Positions 52,376 to 61,326 of a DNA stretch of 64,000 nucleotides are shown one piece after another. Origin of the DNA: Spirochaeta cellobiosiphila DSM 17781 (lineage in GTDB: Bacteria > Spirochaetota > Spirochaetia > DSM-17781); NCBI RefSeq assembly GCF_000426705.1, contig NZ_KE384555.1, positions 344,362 through 408,361 on the forward strand, in the 5' to 3' direction. The translations under genes and the position numbers were made by a program. Each line of letters opens with the position of its first letter. Within the stretch, counting starts at the first letter, position 1. The notes under the pieces are model-generated. The model made no database searches, had not been told where the DNA came from, and was given only the letters and a program-made list of their open reading frames with translations.

Positions 52376-55243
52376 TTAAATCTCAACGACCTTTCTTTTT
52401 GATAACTTTTTCGTAACAGTGACAGCATTGCCTGTCGAATTGTAGGTTATGGAATCACAGAACTTCCTTACCATCCAGATCCCTCTGCCATGCATTAATT
52501 CCTCATCTGTCTCTTCATCAATTTTTAGGTATCTCATAGTGGGATCAGGAACATGATCGGGAATAAAACCTTCTCCCTGATCAATAATTGTTACTTGTAA
52601 TAACTCACAAGTTAACCATCCTTTTAGAAGAACTTTCTTATGAGAATCTTCTTTGTTTCCATGAATAACAGCATTAATGCATAGTTCATCAAGGGATATA
52701 GATAATTGCTCTTTCTCATCAAAGGACAAGCCATACCACTGAAAATCTTCTCGTAACAAACTCAAAATTTCATTCCATTCTGCTAAGGATGCAAAACTAT
52801 AATTCAACCTTTTTCGCCCCTGATAATCTAATTGGATGACCGTAGTATCATCCATAAGAGGCAGGCCTCCATTGTAATCAAAAAGTTCTTTCTTCAATAA
52901 TTGGAAATCATTAACAGGATGGTCACAATAATTTGTAAGCAAGCTTTTCAAACGTTGATCCGACCATTGGATATCAATCTCTCCCCCCATTTCCAGAAGG
53001 GAATCAGAATAAAAGAATAAGCGATCACCTGGCTCAAGTCTGAATTGTCCATATCCATATACAGGTGGATCAAGATAGCCGATATTTAGATGATTACCTT
53101 CTACTTGAGGTAAGACAGATATACTATCATTACGGATTAAGTATGGAAGGGGACTATTAGCATTCGCATAGGACATAACCTTAGTATTAAGATCAATCAC
53201 AGCTACAAACATAGTAGGAAAATTATCATCATCTGTCAGCATGGAGTAGTTTTGATCAACACGACCTAGATAGCTTGAGGGATCATTATTAAAAAATAGA
53301 ACTTCTAAATTCTTATTAGCAATACTGGATATAAGAGAAGATTCCATGGAAGCTTCAATCCCATGCCCAGTACAATCACCAAGGATAATTACCAATTTGT
53401 TTTGAGCAACTCCTTTAACAATTTGAAAAAAATCCCCTCCCAAACTCTCACTAGGCATAAAAAACGCGTGTACATTAAAATCCTCCATTCGAGGAAGATA
53501 TCCCTGTATTAGGTTCTTCTGAACGTGTCTAGCTCGCGCTAAAAGTTTTTCCTGTACTTTCAAGTCCTCCATCACTTTATCAGTGAATGTTTTTATTTTT
53601 CTTTCTTTATTTTTAATATCTGTGATATCAGTGAAACTCCAAATGATACCCACATTATTAGATTCTTCATTAGTAAAGGGAGCTGTTCGAAGACTGACAG
53701 GCATTAATCTTGTTAAGCATTTTAAACTTGTCTCACCTTCCCAAGAACAATCGAGAACTGCTGACTCAAGAGGTTCTCTTAACATATTAGGATCTTCTAA
53801 ATAATGTAAGATACCATTGATGAGAACCTCTTCCTTTTCCGCACCCAACATAATAGAAAGGGTATTATTAATAAAGTAAAAATCTCCATCAATATTTGAA
53901 ATGGCCATTCCATCTGAAGAACCATTAACAGCTTGTTCAATAGTACTTAAACGTCTATTAACGATTTCAGCTTTCTCACGGGATACTGTTAAATCAGTTA
54001 AGTTTTTTTCATTGATAAAAGCCTGAGTGATCATGACAGATACAGATATTAGGAATAATTCAAGTTCCCTACTGATTGGATCAATTGCTCTAAAAATCAA
54101 AACTCCTAGATTAGTACCTTCAGGATCGCGAAGTCTTAGAAGACCAAGATAATTGTCAACAGGATGCTGATTATCATTATCTATAATGACTGAAGAAAAA
54201 CTGGAATCCTTTTCCTCATCAAAAAACTGATCCATAAAAATATCAATGGGCATGTTATCAAAATCAAGAGAGTCATCTTGCTGATAACATGATTTAGCTA
54301 TAGGGGTTAAGCACATTTTTCTCTCATGACAAGACTTACTCTTATATCGACACTGGCCATGACATTGGGGTTTATCAGAAAACGCCCATATACCACAGGC
54401 ACTCTGAGGTTGGTATTGGATAAGAATATCCGTCACATTTTTAGCCTTATCAATCCATGTGTGGGAGCTTAATAAAGCCGTCTGAATTCTATTCAGATAT
54501 CCTTGAAGAATTTCACGTTCTTTCAGTGTATTGATATCCCATACCAACCCAATGTAATTCTGACTAGATTTGATTCGAGTCATAAGAACCCATAGATAAT
54601 GACCTTCTTTTTGCTGAAATCTAACTTCTACTTTTTGAATATCTTCCTGATTATCATTAAAATAAGAGGTGATTTTATCTCGATCAAAAGGATGGATATA
54701 ATTAACGAAGGAAGATATTTCTATTTCATCATTTGGGAAATTCCGTCCAAGTACCGGTGATATATGATGCCCTAATTGAATGACTAACGAGTCATCCCAA
54801 GATAACAATCCGGCATTGGCACTACGCAAAGCTAAATCCAATTGATATTCACTATATGTCAAGCGCTTCCTTGTCTCGACTAAAGACTGAATGTCAATAA
54901 AAACCATGGCAATATATTTTCTAGAACCAATAGATCCAAGATTCTGTATCTTCAATATGAGAGAACGCTGCTTACCTTCATAATCATGAATGGTGATTTC
55001 ATCTTCATAATGTCCCCGAGCTTTATAAACAGAATTGATAACTCTAACACTGGGAGGTTCCACCATCATTTGATAAAACGGGAAAATACTGTCTCCATCG
55101 ATAATAGGACCCAATAAATGAGTTATTTCTTCATTGTGATAAAGAATTGAACCCTGATCATCAATAATGATCAGGCCATTAAAACTTATATCAAAAGCAT
55201 TAAGAAGTAGATTAAGCTCATCCAATTTATTATCCTGGCTCAT
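52376..55243 (-). CDS. PAS-GAF-SpoIIE phosphatase fused to RsbW-like ATPase domain
   Basis: 955 aa, soluble. Order: PAS (about 5-118), PAS (about 130-242), GAF-like (about 250-410) with six Cys at 283, 294, 298, 305, 311 and 319, PAS (about 430-545), coiled coil (about 545-578), SpoIIE/PP2C phosphatase (about 585-807; Asp604 in GGDFF, Asp623 in LGDCTGHG, Asp798-799), HATPase (about 815-945; Glu853 and Asn857, IIDQGEGF, GRGIW). It thus carries both an RsbU-like phosphatase and an RsbW-like kinase fold. It probably acts on the STAS proteins of the same operon. No Shine-Dalgarno lies next to the ATG; an AAGGAGG sits 34 nt upstream. Confidence 0.88.
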   Translation of the reverse strand: MSQDNKLDELNLLLNAFDISFNGLIIIDDQGSILYHNEEITHLLGPIIDGDSIFPFYQMMVEPPSVRVINSVYKARGHYEDEITIHDYEGKQRSLILKIQNLGSIGSRKYIAMVFIDIQSLVETRKRLTYSEYQLDLALRSANAGLLSWDDSLVIQLGHHISPVLGRNFPNDEIEISSFVNYIHPFDRDKITSYFNDNQEDIQKVEVRFQQKEGHYLWVLMTRIKSSQNYIGLVWDINTLKEREILQGYLNRIQTALLSSHTWIDKAKNVTDILIQYQPQSACGIWAFSDKPQCHGQCRYKSKSCHERKMCLTPIAKSCYQQDDSLDFDNMPIDIFMDQFFDEEKDSSFSSVIIDNDNQHPVDNYLGLLRLRDPEGTNLGVLIFRAIDPISRELELFLISVSVMITQAFINEKNLTDLTVSREKAEIVNRRLSTIEQAVNGSSDGMAISNIDGDFYFINNTLSIMLGAEKEEVLINGILHYLEDPNMLREPLESAVLDCSWEGETSLKCLTRLMPVSLRTAPFTNEESNNVGIIWSFTDITDIKNKERKIKTFTDKVMEDLKVQEKLLARARHVQKNLIQGYLPRMEDFNVHAFFMPSESLGGDFFQIVKGVAQNKLVIILGDCTGHGIEASMESSLISSIANKNLEVLFFNNDPSSYLGRVDQNYSMLTDDDNFPTMFVAVIDLNTKVMSYANANSPLPYLIRNDSISVLPQVEGNHLNIGYLDPPVYGYGQFRLEPGDRLFFYSDSLLEMGGEIDIQWSDQRLKSLLTNYCDHPVNDFQLLKKELFDYNGGLPLMDDTTVIQLDYQGRKRLNYSFASLAEWNEILSLLREDFQWYGLSFDEKEQLSISLDELCINAVIHGNKEDSHKKVLLKGWLTCELLQVTIIDQGEGFIPDHVPDPTMRYLKIDEETDEELMHGRGIWMVRKFCDSITYNSTGNAVTVTKKLSKRKVVEI

Positions 55244-55362
55244 AGATTACAGTCTAATTGATGAATACTGGCTTTTGCCTCCTTAAAACAAAAAAATATA
55301 TAAATTGTCCTATATCCAAATAAGGCTGGTATAGCCTAGTTAATTGATGTAATAATTATTGT

Positions 55363-56067
55363 ATGAAGTTAAATTGCCCCAAATGTAACAAAGAAATCCC
55401 AGGAGAAAATATTTCTGTAAAAGATGGCTATGCCCAGTGCGATAGCTGTCATGGCGTGTATTCTCTAAAAGAATTGGACAAAAAAACTGCTTATACCCAC
55501 TATGATCAAAAATTGCAGCCACAAATCTCCTTACCTAAAGGTATGGAACAAAAAAAAGAATTTAATAAAATGACAATCAGTCGTAGATGGTTTGGATTCA
55601 CAGCCTTTTTCCTTGTTTTTTTCACAGCCATTTGGAATGGCTTTCTGGGGGGAATGGTCTTCGTGGCCTTAAGTGAAGGGATTTTTATTATCCTCGCTGG
55701 TGCAGCAATACATTTTATTGTAGGTATATTCCTTATCTATATAACAATAGCCAACTTTATTAATAAAACGGTTATAGAAGTCAACGGTTCTGAGCTTAAT
55801 ATATTTCACACGCCACTTCCATGGATGGGAAAGAAAACAATATCCAAGGGGAATACCAAACAATTTTATGGTAAAAAACGAATTAGTCACAGCACATCAG
55901 ATCACCGTACAAGTGTTCACTATGAATTACGCATGATGACATTAGATGATAGGGACTTCAAAGTATTAGGTGGATTATCTGATCCAGAACAAATCCTTTT
56001 TCTTGAACAAGAGATTGAAAGTTATTGGAGCATAAGGGATGAACAAGTAGAAGGAGAACTTAAGTAA
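55363..56067 (+). CDS. Zinc-ribbon membrane protein
   Basis: 234 aa. The N-terminal zinc ribbon is CPKC...CDSC (about 5-30). Two hydrophobic helices span about 75-98 and 103-130, followed by a C-terminal beta-rich domain (about 135-225) resembling a bacterial PH-like or DUF fold. Function unknown. Its stop overlaps the start of the asparaginase-like gene (TAATG). It is divergent from the SpoIIE fusion gene. Confidence 0.78.
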   Translation: MKLNCPKCNKEIPGENISVKDGYAQCDSCHGVYSLKELDKKTAYTHYDQKLQPQISLPKGMEQKKEFNKMTISRRWFGFTAFFLVFFTAIWNGFLGGMVFVALSEGIFIILAGAAIHFIVGIFLIYITIANFINKTVIEVNGSELNIFHTPLPWMGKKTISKGNTKQFYGKKRISHSTSDHRTSVHYELRMMTLDDRDFKVLGGLSDPEQILFLEQEIESYWSIRDEQVEGELK

Positions 56068-56564
56068 TGATTGAAAATGCAATTCGTCTTGTTGTCACAG
56101 GAGGAACCTTTGACAAGACCTATGATGAATTAAAAGGAAATTTCACCTTTAGAGATTCCTACCTTCCGGAAATTATAAAGAGAGTGAGAACAACCATTGA
56201 AGTGAACTTGGAAATAAATCAACTTATTGATAGTTTGGATATGGTTGGAGAAAACCGTCAAAAGATAGGACATACATGCCAACAGGCAGAAGAAGAACTA
56301 ATCCTCATAACCCATGGTACAGATACAATGCCAGAAACAGCTCAATATTTAGCGAGCCTTAATCTATCAAAGACCATTGTCTTAACTGGCGCCATGATCC
56401 CCTATTCTGTATCTGGTTCAGATGCTTTGTTTAATTTAGGATCTGCCTTCACAGCTCTCCAGTTATTGAACAATGGAGTCTACATCGCTATGAATGGAAG
56501 AATATTTCACTGGGACAATGTTCGGAAAAACAAAGAAAAGGGACTTTTTGAAATCTTAAATTGA
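56067..56564 (+). CDS. Short asparaginase-domain protein
   Basis: 165 aa, corresponding to the N-terminal domain of type I/II L-asparaginase only. VVTGGTFDK holds the first catalytic Thr, and ITHGTDTMPETA holds the second Thr-Asp pair, with Lys expected later. The C-terminal domain of full asparaginases (about 320 aa) is missing. No frameshift is seen downstream, so this is either a natural short family member or an old truncation. Amidohydrolase activity is plausible but untested. Confidence 0.8.
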   Translation: MIENAIRLVVTGGTFDKTYDELKGNFTFRDSYLPEIIKRVRTTIEVNLEINQLIDSLDMVGENRQKIGHTCQQAEEELILITHGTDTMPETAQYLASLNLSKTIVLTGAMIPYSVSGSDALFNLGSAFTALQLLNNGVYIAMNGRIFHWDNVRKNKEKGLFEILN

Positions 56565-56681
56565 TTTCACAAATAACACCATATATAGCGATACAGTCTT
56601 ATTAATCAAACACTTAACACTAGACACATTCTGTGTTTTACCATATAGTCCTTCCAGCAGTTAGGCATAAAGGAATGACAC

Positions 56682-57311
56682 ATGAATAGGGAGCATCCAG
56701 TGGTATTAATTGAAGGACAAATTGGAGTGGGGAAAACAACTTTAGGAGAAATCCTTCAGGAAGAGTTCAGCCTTCCCCTTTATAGAGAATTAGGGAACCC
56801 TCATACACTTACCTTACTTGATAAATTTTATGCAGATAAGAAGAGATGGAGCTTTACTTTACAGATACATTTTCTCAATGAAAGATTCAGAATGATAAAG
56901 GAAATATTCAAAAATAACGGAGGAATACTAGACCGTTCCATTTTTGGTGACCGAATATTTGCCTCCATGCTCCATGATTCCAATGAAATGACAGATGAAG
57001 AATTTAGTACTTATTCCACTCTACTTGATAACATGCTAGAGCACGTACAGAAACCACAGCTCCTTATCTATTTGGATTGTACAACAGAAACGGCATTAGC
57101 ACGTATCCAGAAAAGAGATAGAGGTTTGGAAAGTAGTATATCAGCTGATTATCTTGATAAATTAAATAAAAAATATATATCATGGTACAATGATTATAAT
57201 CTTTCACCAAAGCTATTTGTGAATGCCAATGATCTAGATATTTTTGACAAATCTTCTAAAAAACAATTGCTAGATAAGATTAGCCAATATCTAGCTCCTG
57301 TTACAACTTAA
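56682..57311 (+). CDS. Deoxynucleoside kinase
   Basis: 209 aa. The P-loop is GQIGVGKTT (about 12-20), followed by the DRSIFGD motif (about 86) with the DRS used by the dCK/dGK family, and the lid region RIQKRDRGLE. It phosphorylates deoxynucleosides for salvage; specificity cannot be told. No co-transcribed nucleotide gene is evident. Confidence 0.88.
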   Translation: MNREHPVVLIEGQIGVGKTTLGEILQEEFSLPLYRELGNPHTLTLLDKFYADKKRWSFTLQIHFLNERFRMIKEIFKNNGGILDRSIFGDRIFASMLHDSNEMTDEEFSTYSTLLDNMLEHVQKPQLLIYLDCTTETALARIQKRDRGLESSISADYLDKLNKKYISWYNDYNLSPKLFVNANDLDIFDKSSKKQLLDKISQYLAPVTT

Positions 57312-57327
57312 TTAAGGATTTACAGCA

Positions 57328-57813
57328 TTGAATTCGAGTGTATTACCATTTGATCTCTACGCTTATACTATTATCCCCCTCAATAAGATAAGACGAAATA
57401 GTTGGTCAACTTATATTGGACAATTAGGCTTACAATCCTTTAGATGGAATGAAAATGAGGAAGATCTAGTAGGGATCATCAATATCCGTAAAGATGAAAC
57501 CTTCGAACTATGCGAAGATCTCAAAGTAAAAGATATCTGCTGGGTAAAATATGATAAGAATCTCTTCACCCAAGAATTCTATAGGGGCAAAATGTTGAAA
57601 AGAGTCTTTAAAGGAGAAGCGGAGCATATCCATAATCCTTTACCTACTCAGCATTTAGAACGCTATCTAATAATGGAGTATGGTCACCTAGAGTATACAC
57701 ACTTGTTTCAAATCAATAAGCTCAATAATAAAATATTCAAAGAAGACCATAGCTTCGAACAGATAATTGAATATCGCCATCGTATACAAACTCTACTAAA
57801 ACACTCCTCATAG
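57328..57813 (+). CDS. Hypothetical protein
   Basis: 161 aa from a TTG start 16 bp after the kinase gene; AAGG lies about 10 nt upstream. It is a soluble mixed alpha/beta protein, rich in charged and aromatic residues, with no signal peptide or recognised motif. Probably co-transcribed with the deoxynucleoside kinase. Family unknown. Confidence 0.7.
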   Translation: MNSSVLPFDLYAYTIIPLNKIRRNSWSTYIGQLGLQSFRWNENEEDLVGIINIRKDETFELCEDLKVKDICWVKYDKNLFTQEFYRGKMLKRVFKGEAEHIHNPLPTQHLERYLIMEYGHLEYTHLFQINKLNNKIFKEDHSFEQIIEYRHRIQTLLKHSS

Positions 57814-57839
57814 AAGAAAACTTCTGATATTCTAGGGAA

Positions 57840-59156
57840 ATGCAAAAACGATTCTTAGACATTATTAAACCTCAAAGATTTCCTTTCTTTTATGGTTGGC
57901 TCATAGTATTTGTTGGAGTGGCAGGCTCCATTATGAGTGTTCCAGGACAAACCATTGGGGTATCTGTATTCACTGATCATTTAATCAATACATTAGCTAT
58001 TACACGGGACAGCCTTAGTTTAGCCTATCTTATCGGAACCATTGGGAGCGCTCTGGTATTATCCTATTCAGGTTTATTACTGGATAAAATAGGTTCACAA
58101 AAATTCGGAATCATCATCTCCTTTTGCTTAGGCTTGGTACTTGTTCTATTATCCTTTGTGGGATCATTCCTAGAAATTATGCAAAACCTCCTTCCTGGTT
58201 TAAGTACGACATTATTGTCCATGATACTCATATCCCTTGGATTCTTTTTAATTAGATTTTTGGGTCAGGGAAGCCTTACTATTGTCTCTCGTAATTTACC
58301 CATGAAATGGTTTACAAGCTATAGGGGGAGAATCAACGCAGTAGCCGGAGCGTTTATTACCTTTGGCTTTAATGGAGCACCAAAGCTCTTTTCGCTACTT
58401 ATAGACCACTTTACCTGGCAGGGAACATGGCGGATATTAGGATTTATTATCATGATCACCGGAGTCATTCTCTTTGGTTTATTTGCCAAAGAAAGACCTG
58501 AGGATTATGGCCTTACCCAAGATGGCTTGGGCAATTCCACTAATAAGAACACCATTAATAAAGTGAAACCCCAGGTAGAAGACAAAGAACTAGCTTTTGT
58601 AAGAACAGATTACGTATTCTGGATCTTTATCGGTATTATCTGTATGAATAGCTTGTACGGGACAGGTTTAACATTCCATATTGTATCAATATTTACTCAA
58701 AATGATTTATCACCAGACATGGCTGTATCCATCTTTATACCTTCAGCTATTATTTCCGTTATTGTGAATTTTGTAGCTAGTGGTATCAGTGACTTTGTAA
58801 AAATGAAATACATACTTATGCTCCAAGCTTTCGGTATTCTGCTAACAACTTTATCCACTTACTTTCTCGCTCCGGGAATCGCAGTATTCGGAATCATCCT
58901 GGGTAATGGTATAGCTGGTGGATTGATGAACTTACTCTTAACGGTCACTTGGCCAAGGTTTTACGGAACAAAACATCTAGGAGCTATATCAGGTTTTGCT
59001 ATGACATTTATTGTAGCAGGCTCTGCATTAGGCCCCTTTATATTAAGCAAATCCTTAACGGTATTTGGATCTTATGGTAATGCAGCTCTCTTTATAGCCT
59101 CTTTGACAGCACTTTTATTTGTTGGGGCCCTCTTTATTAGAGAACCAAAACCCTGA
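57840..59156 (+). CDS. Major facilitator superfamily transporter
   Basis: 438 aa with about twelve hydrophobic helices. The first half ends near residue 220 (ITGVILFGLFAKERPEDYG), a charged loop covers about 220-255, and the second half follows. The cytoplasmic loop 2-3 motif is partly kept (LLLDKIGSQKFG). It resembles oxalate/formate-antiporter-like MFS proteins in overall layout. Substrate unknown. The Shine-Dalgarno is weak. Confidence 0.85.
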   Translation: MQKRFLDIIKPQRFPFFYGWLIVFVGVAGSIMSVPGQTIGVSVFTDHLINTLAITRDSLSLAYLIGTIGSALVLSYSGLLLDKIGSQKFGIIISFCLGLVLVLLSFVGSFLEIMQNLLPGLSTTLLSMILISLGFFLIRFLGQGSLTIVSRNLPMKWFTSYRGRINAVAGAFITFGFNGAPKLFSLLIDHFTWQGTWRILGFIIMITGVILFGLFAKERPEDYGLTQDGLGNSTNKNTINKVKPQVEDKELAFVRTDYVFWIFIGIICMNSLYGTGLTFHIVSIFTQNDLSPDMAVSIFIPSAIISVIVNFVASGISDFVKMKYILMLQAFGILLTTLSTYFLAPGIAVFGIILGNGIAGGLMNLLLTVTWPRFYGTKHLGAISGFAMTFIVAGSALGPFILSKSLTVFGSYGNAALFIASLTALLFVGALFIREPKP

Positions 59157-59209
59157 AATTGAATGTCTACAAAAGGCACTGCCTTATGCTTTTTACATTC
59201 AAAGTTTAT

Positions 59210-60568
59210 TTACTTAAAGAACTTTCTGAGTAAACCTAAACTGATTTTTTTATGAGGATAGGCCATAGGAATATCTAACCAGGAAGGTTGGTATAATAGG
59301 GATTTGTAATGTGACAAATTATCAAATCCAGCCTTACCATGATAAGACCCCATTCCACTCTGGCCTACACCGCCAAAGGGTAGATAATGAGAAGCTACAT
59401 GAAGAATGGTGGTATTAATACCACCTCCCCCAAAAGACAGAGACTCAACAACTTTACGTTGATTTTGTTTACTTTCACTAAACATATAAAGGGCTAAAGG
59501 AGTTGGCCTGAAACGAACCTGTCTAATGGCATCATCCAAGTCGCTAAAGCTAAGGATTGGAAGGAGTGGTCCAAAGATTTCTTCCTCCATAATAGGAGTA
59601 TCCCACTCTACTGGATAGAGAAGTGTAGGTTCTAAATACTTATCACTCCTGTTATATTTCCCACCTGTAAGAACGGTTGAACTTTCCATTAGGCGGATTA
59701 ATCGTTCGTGATGCCTTTCACTTATAATTCTGCCATATTCTGGGGACTTCCTTGGATCCTCTCCATAAAAGTCTCGTACAACCTGAGGAAGGATGTGTAA
59801 GAACTCCTCTTTTATAGAATCCTCTACCAAAACATAATCAGGAGCAATACAGGTCTGGCCTGCATTGTTGAACTTGCCCCATAGTATTTTTTGAGCTGCA
59901 TATTTGAGTTTGGCTGTCTTATCAACAATAACCGGTGATTTGCCCCCCAATTCCAGGGTAACAGGTGTTAGATGTTCAGAGGCAGCTTTCATTACTACTT
60001 TTCCAACAGCAGTAGATCCTGTAAAAAATATATGATCAAAAGCCAAATCTATTAGTTTATTGGCGATCTCCGGTCCCCCATTAATGATGGCAATATACTC
60101 TGGTTTAAAGGTATTTTTGATAATACGCTCACAGACTTTGCTAGTATGAGGAGCATATTCAGAGGGTTTGAGTACTGCCGTATTCCCAGCAGCTATAGCC
60201 GCTATGAGAGGCATAAAAAGTAAGTTAACCGGATAGTTCCAGGGAGCAAATATCAGGATACTTCCCTTTGGTTCTGCCTTTGTCCAGGATCTGCCAGGGA
60301 GAACAGCCAATGTAGGATTCTTTATAGACCTTTTTGCCCAGCGGCTTAGATGTTTGATAGTATATTTTATTTCTGTGTAGAGTAGCCCAATTTCATTCGA
60401 GAAGGCTTCAAACTCAGATTTACCAAGATCAAGAGACAGGGCCTTAATTAAAGCAGGTTCTTCTTTTTGTATTGCCTTGTAAAGATCATTTAGTGTTTCT
60501 TTCCTATAGGAAACACTCCTTGTCACTCCTGATTCAAAAAACTCTCTTTGTTTAATGCGAATATCCAT
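59210..60568 (-). CDS. Aldehyde dehydrogenase (class 3-like)
   Basis: 452 aa from the ATG at 60568 (AGGAGG 4-5 nt upstream; the frame extends to 60589). NAD-binding GSTAVGKVVM, catalytic Glu in TLELGGKSPV and catalytic Cys in NAGQTCIAPDY are present. It is shorter than class 1/2 enzymes and lacks their N-terminal extension, like fatty-aldehyde-type ALDH3 enzymes and coniferyl aldehyde dehydrogenases. It oxidises aldehydes to acids; substrate unknown. Confidence 0.92.
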   Translation of the reverse strand: MDIRIKQREFFESGVTRSVSYRKETLNDLYKAIQKEEPALIKALSLDLGKSEFEAFSNEIGLLYTEIKYTIKHLSRWAKRSIKNPTLAVLPGRSWTKAEPKGSILIFAPWNYPVNLLFMPLIAAIAAGNTAVLKPSEYAPHTSKVCERIIKNTFKPEYIAIINGGPEIANKLIDLAFDHIFFTGSTAVGKVVMKAASEHLTPVTLELGGKSPVIVDKTAKLKYAAQKILWGKFNNAGQTCIAPDYVLVEDSIKEEFLHILPQVVRDFYGEDPRKSPEYGRIISERHHERLIRLMESSTVLTGGKYNRSDKYLEPTLLYPVEWDTPIMEEEIFGPLLPILSFSDLDDAIRQVRFRPTPLALYMFSESKQNQRKVVESLSFGGGGINTTILHVASHYLPFGGVGQSGMGSYHGKAGFDNLSHYKSLLYQPSWLDIPMAYPHKKISLGLLRKFFK

Positions 60569-60777
60569 TGTTCCTCCTATTGAAGGCAATTAGTCAAAGT
60601 AACTTGCTTTAATGGCTTTAAATGATGGGATACAGCAGAACAAGATAGATCAAACTTGGCTATCCATACTGGCCACAGTGAATTCTTCTTTATTTAACTA
60701 TAAAATAATTCAAGCTTTCAACAGAAGTCAATGACTAACTTGTATATTATACCCAATATTGACATACTCAAAAGCAT

Positions 60778-61305
60778 ATGAAAATACCTACATCAAAATC
60801 AAACATCGTCCTCATTGGTATGCCTGGTTCAGGTAAAAGCACTGTTGGAGTATTGCTGGCAAAACATTTAGCCATGGAATTTGTGGATACAGACATTCTT
60901 ATTCAAACAAGGGAAAACAGAGATCTTCAATCCATCATGGATTCAGAAGGATATATGGCCTTAAGACAGATAGAGGAAGAAGTCCTTCTCGACTTTGATC
61001 GCACTCATCATGTTGTGTCCACAGGAGGCTCTGCGCCCTATAGTCAGAAGGGTATGGAAAATCTATGTAAAAACAGTGTAGTCGTTTTTCTGAATGTTTC
61101 CATACCGGTTTTAAAATCCCGTATTACCAACTATGAAAGCAGAGGGATTGCGAAACCTGATCACCAAAGCTTTGAGGAGCTCTTTGAAGAACGTCAGGTT
61201 TTGTATAGAAGATACGCTGATATAACCATTAATAGTGATGAAATTAATCAAGACGAGGTTTGTGAAGCTATAACAAAAGCTATTGAAAAAGATAACCAGG
61301 TATAA
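60778..61305 (+). CDS. aroK: Shikimate kinase
   Basis: 175 aa. The P-loop GMPGSGKST (about 14-22), Asp in FVDTDILI, the GGSAPY motif that replaces the GGG of many AroK proteins, and the lid/adenine segment SRGIAKPD are visible. It phosphorylates shikimate in the aromatic amino acid pathway. The family resemblance is good, but the divergent GGS and the lack of other aro genes nearby leave a small chance of a related kinase. The end overlaps a terminator hairpin. Confidence 0.82.
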   Translation: MKIPTSKSNIVLIGMPGSGKSTVGVLLAKHLAMEFVDTDILIQTRENRDLQSIMDSEGYMALRQIEEEVLLDFDRTHHVVSTGGSAPYSQKGMENLCKNSVVVFLNVSIPVLKSRITNYESRGIAKPDHQSFEELFEERQVLYRRYADITINSDEINQDEVCEAITKAIEKDNQV

Positions 61306-61320
61306 ACCTGGTTATCTTTA
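61291..61320. terminator. Terminator at the end of aroK
   Basis: GATAACCAGGT (61291-61301) pairs perfectly with ACCTGGTTATC (61306-61316) with a tetraloop, followed by TTTATT. It includes the last codons and stop of aroK and may also serve the convergent yqiK gene. Confidence 0.8.
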
Positions 61321-61326
61321 TTAGTT

